Of a stretch of DNA of 5,132 bases, positions 5,066 to 5,132 are shown piece by piece. Both the position numbers and the translations under genes were made by a program. The notes below the pieces were generated by a model, which was not told the DNA's origin, did not search any database, and saw only the letters and a program-made list of their open reading frames with translations. Source of the DNA: an uncultured Verrucomicrobiota bacterium (GTDB lineage: Bacteria > Verrucomicrobiota > Verrucomicrobiia > Limisphaerales > SXTU01); assembly GCA_903863315.1 (NCBI GenBank), contig CAIPBN010000079.1, forward strand, positions 1-5,132, written 5' to 3'. How positions within the stretch are numbered: position 1 is the first letter of the stretch; each line of letters opens with the position of its first letter.

Positions 5066-5132
5066 ATGACCGACTGGAACTTCCAAAGCCGCGCCCACGC
5101 CTGCCAGGCGTGCGAGCAACCCTTCGGCAATC
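5066..5132 (+). CDS. Start of an unidentified protein with an N-terminal CxxC motif (partial)
   Basis: An open frame begins at ATG 5066 and runs off the window after 22 codons, starting MTDWNFQSRAHACQACEQPF. The paired cysteines (CQAC, residues 13-16) followed by a Phe look like the first half of a zinc ribbon or treble-clef knuckle. I recall similar N-termini on uncharacterised verrucomicrobial and planctomycete proteins, but the fragment is too short to name a family. The position downstream of a divergent gap and GC-rich third codon positions favour a real gene. There is no Shine-Dalgarno, so the start is supported only by the motif's closeness to the N-terminus. Confidence 0.55.
   Translation, partial: MTDWNFQSRAHACQACEQPFGN

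Noticed and set aside
4038..5066. A 342-codon open frame on the plus strand opposite the M24-like gene.
   Set aside because: The minus strand carries recognisable M24 landmarks. The plus frame has low-complexity Arg/Leu/Val/Gly composition and no motif.
1..5132. CRISPR arrays, tRNA or rRNA genes, insertion sequences and attachment sites.
   Set aside because: No regularly spaced repeats, cloverleaf-like sequences, transposase motifs or long terminal inverted repeats were seen on either strand.

Overview
The window is GC-rich, with tightly packed genes and mostly no clear Shine-Dalgarno sequences. It looks like a Gram-negative-type bacterial chromosome, most plausibly Verrucomicrobiota, with a related Planctomycetes/Verrucomicrobia-group bacterium as the alternative. 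The reasons are a small planctomycete-type (PSCyt1-like) exported cytochrome c, a Rieske/cytochrome b operon in which cytochrome b is fused to two cytochrome c modules, an M24 subfamily protein with an altered metal site, and the beginning of a gene with a short CxxC motif near its start. The taxonomic call is inference from gene style, not from a database match.

Layout, left to right: (i) 29-559 (-), a small lipoprotein with a BamE/SmpA-like segment. (ii) 641-677, a strong intrinsic terminator for the next gene. (iii) 702-1097 (-), an exported monoheme cytochrome c. (iv) 1098-1242, a divergent control region. (v) 1243-1809 (+), a Tat-type Rieske iron-sulfur protein, overlapping by 4 bp (vi) 1806-3749 (+), a 647-residue cytochrome b/di-cytochrome c fusion. 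(vii) 3750-3821, a short convergent gap with a weak hairpin. (viii) 3822-4919 (-), an M24/aminopeptidase P-like protein lacking most metal ligands. (ix) 4920-5065, a second divergent gap. (x) 5066-5132 (+), the start of a gene that runs off the window.

The core is a two-gene quinol:cytochrome c oxidoreductase. The Rieske protein takes an electron from quinol at the Qo site of cytochrome b. The two heme c modules at the periplasmic C-terminus of cytochrome b stand in for cytochrome c1 and a soluble carrier. The divergently transcribed cytochrome c may be a further periplasmic electron carrier (inference).

The most unusual feature is that the first heme c module is interrupted, between its CxxCH heme site and the rest of the fold, by about 45 residues that read as a LysM (peptidoglycan-binding) domain. 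The second, paralogous heme module has no such insert. The topology places this segment in the periplasm, so it could tether the respiratory complex to the cell wall. Two Qo-side substitutions accompany it: PEWF instead of PEWY in cytochrome b, and Phe instead of the usual Tyr after the second Rieske box.
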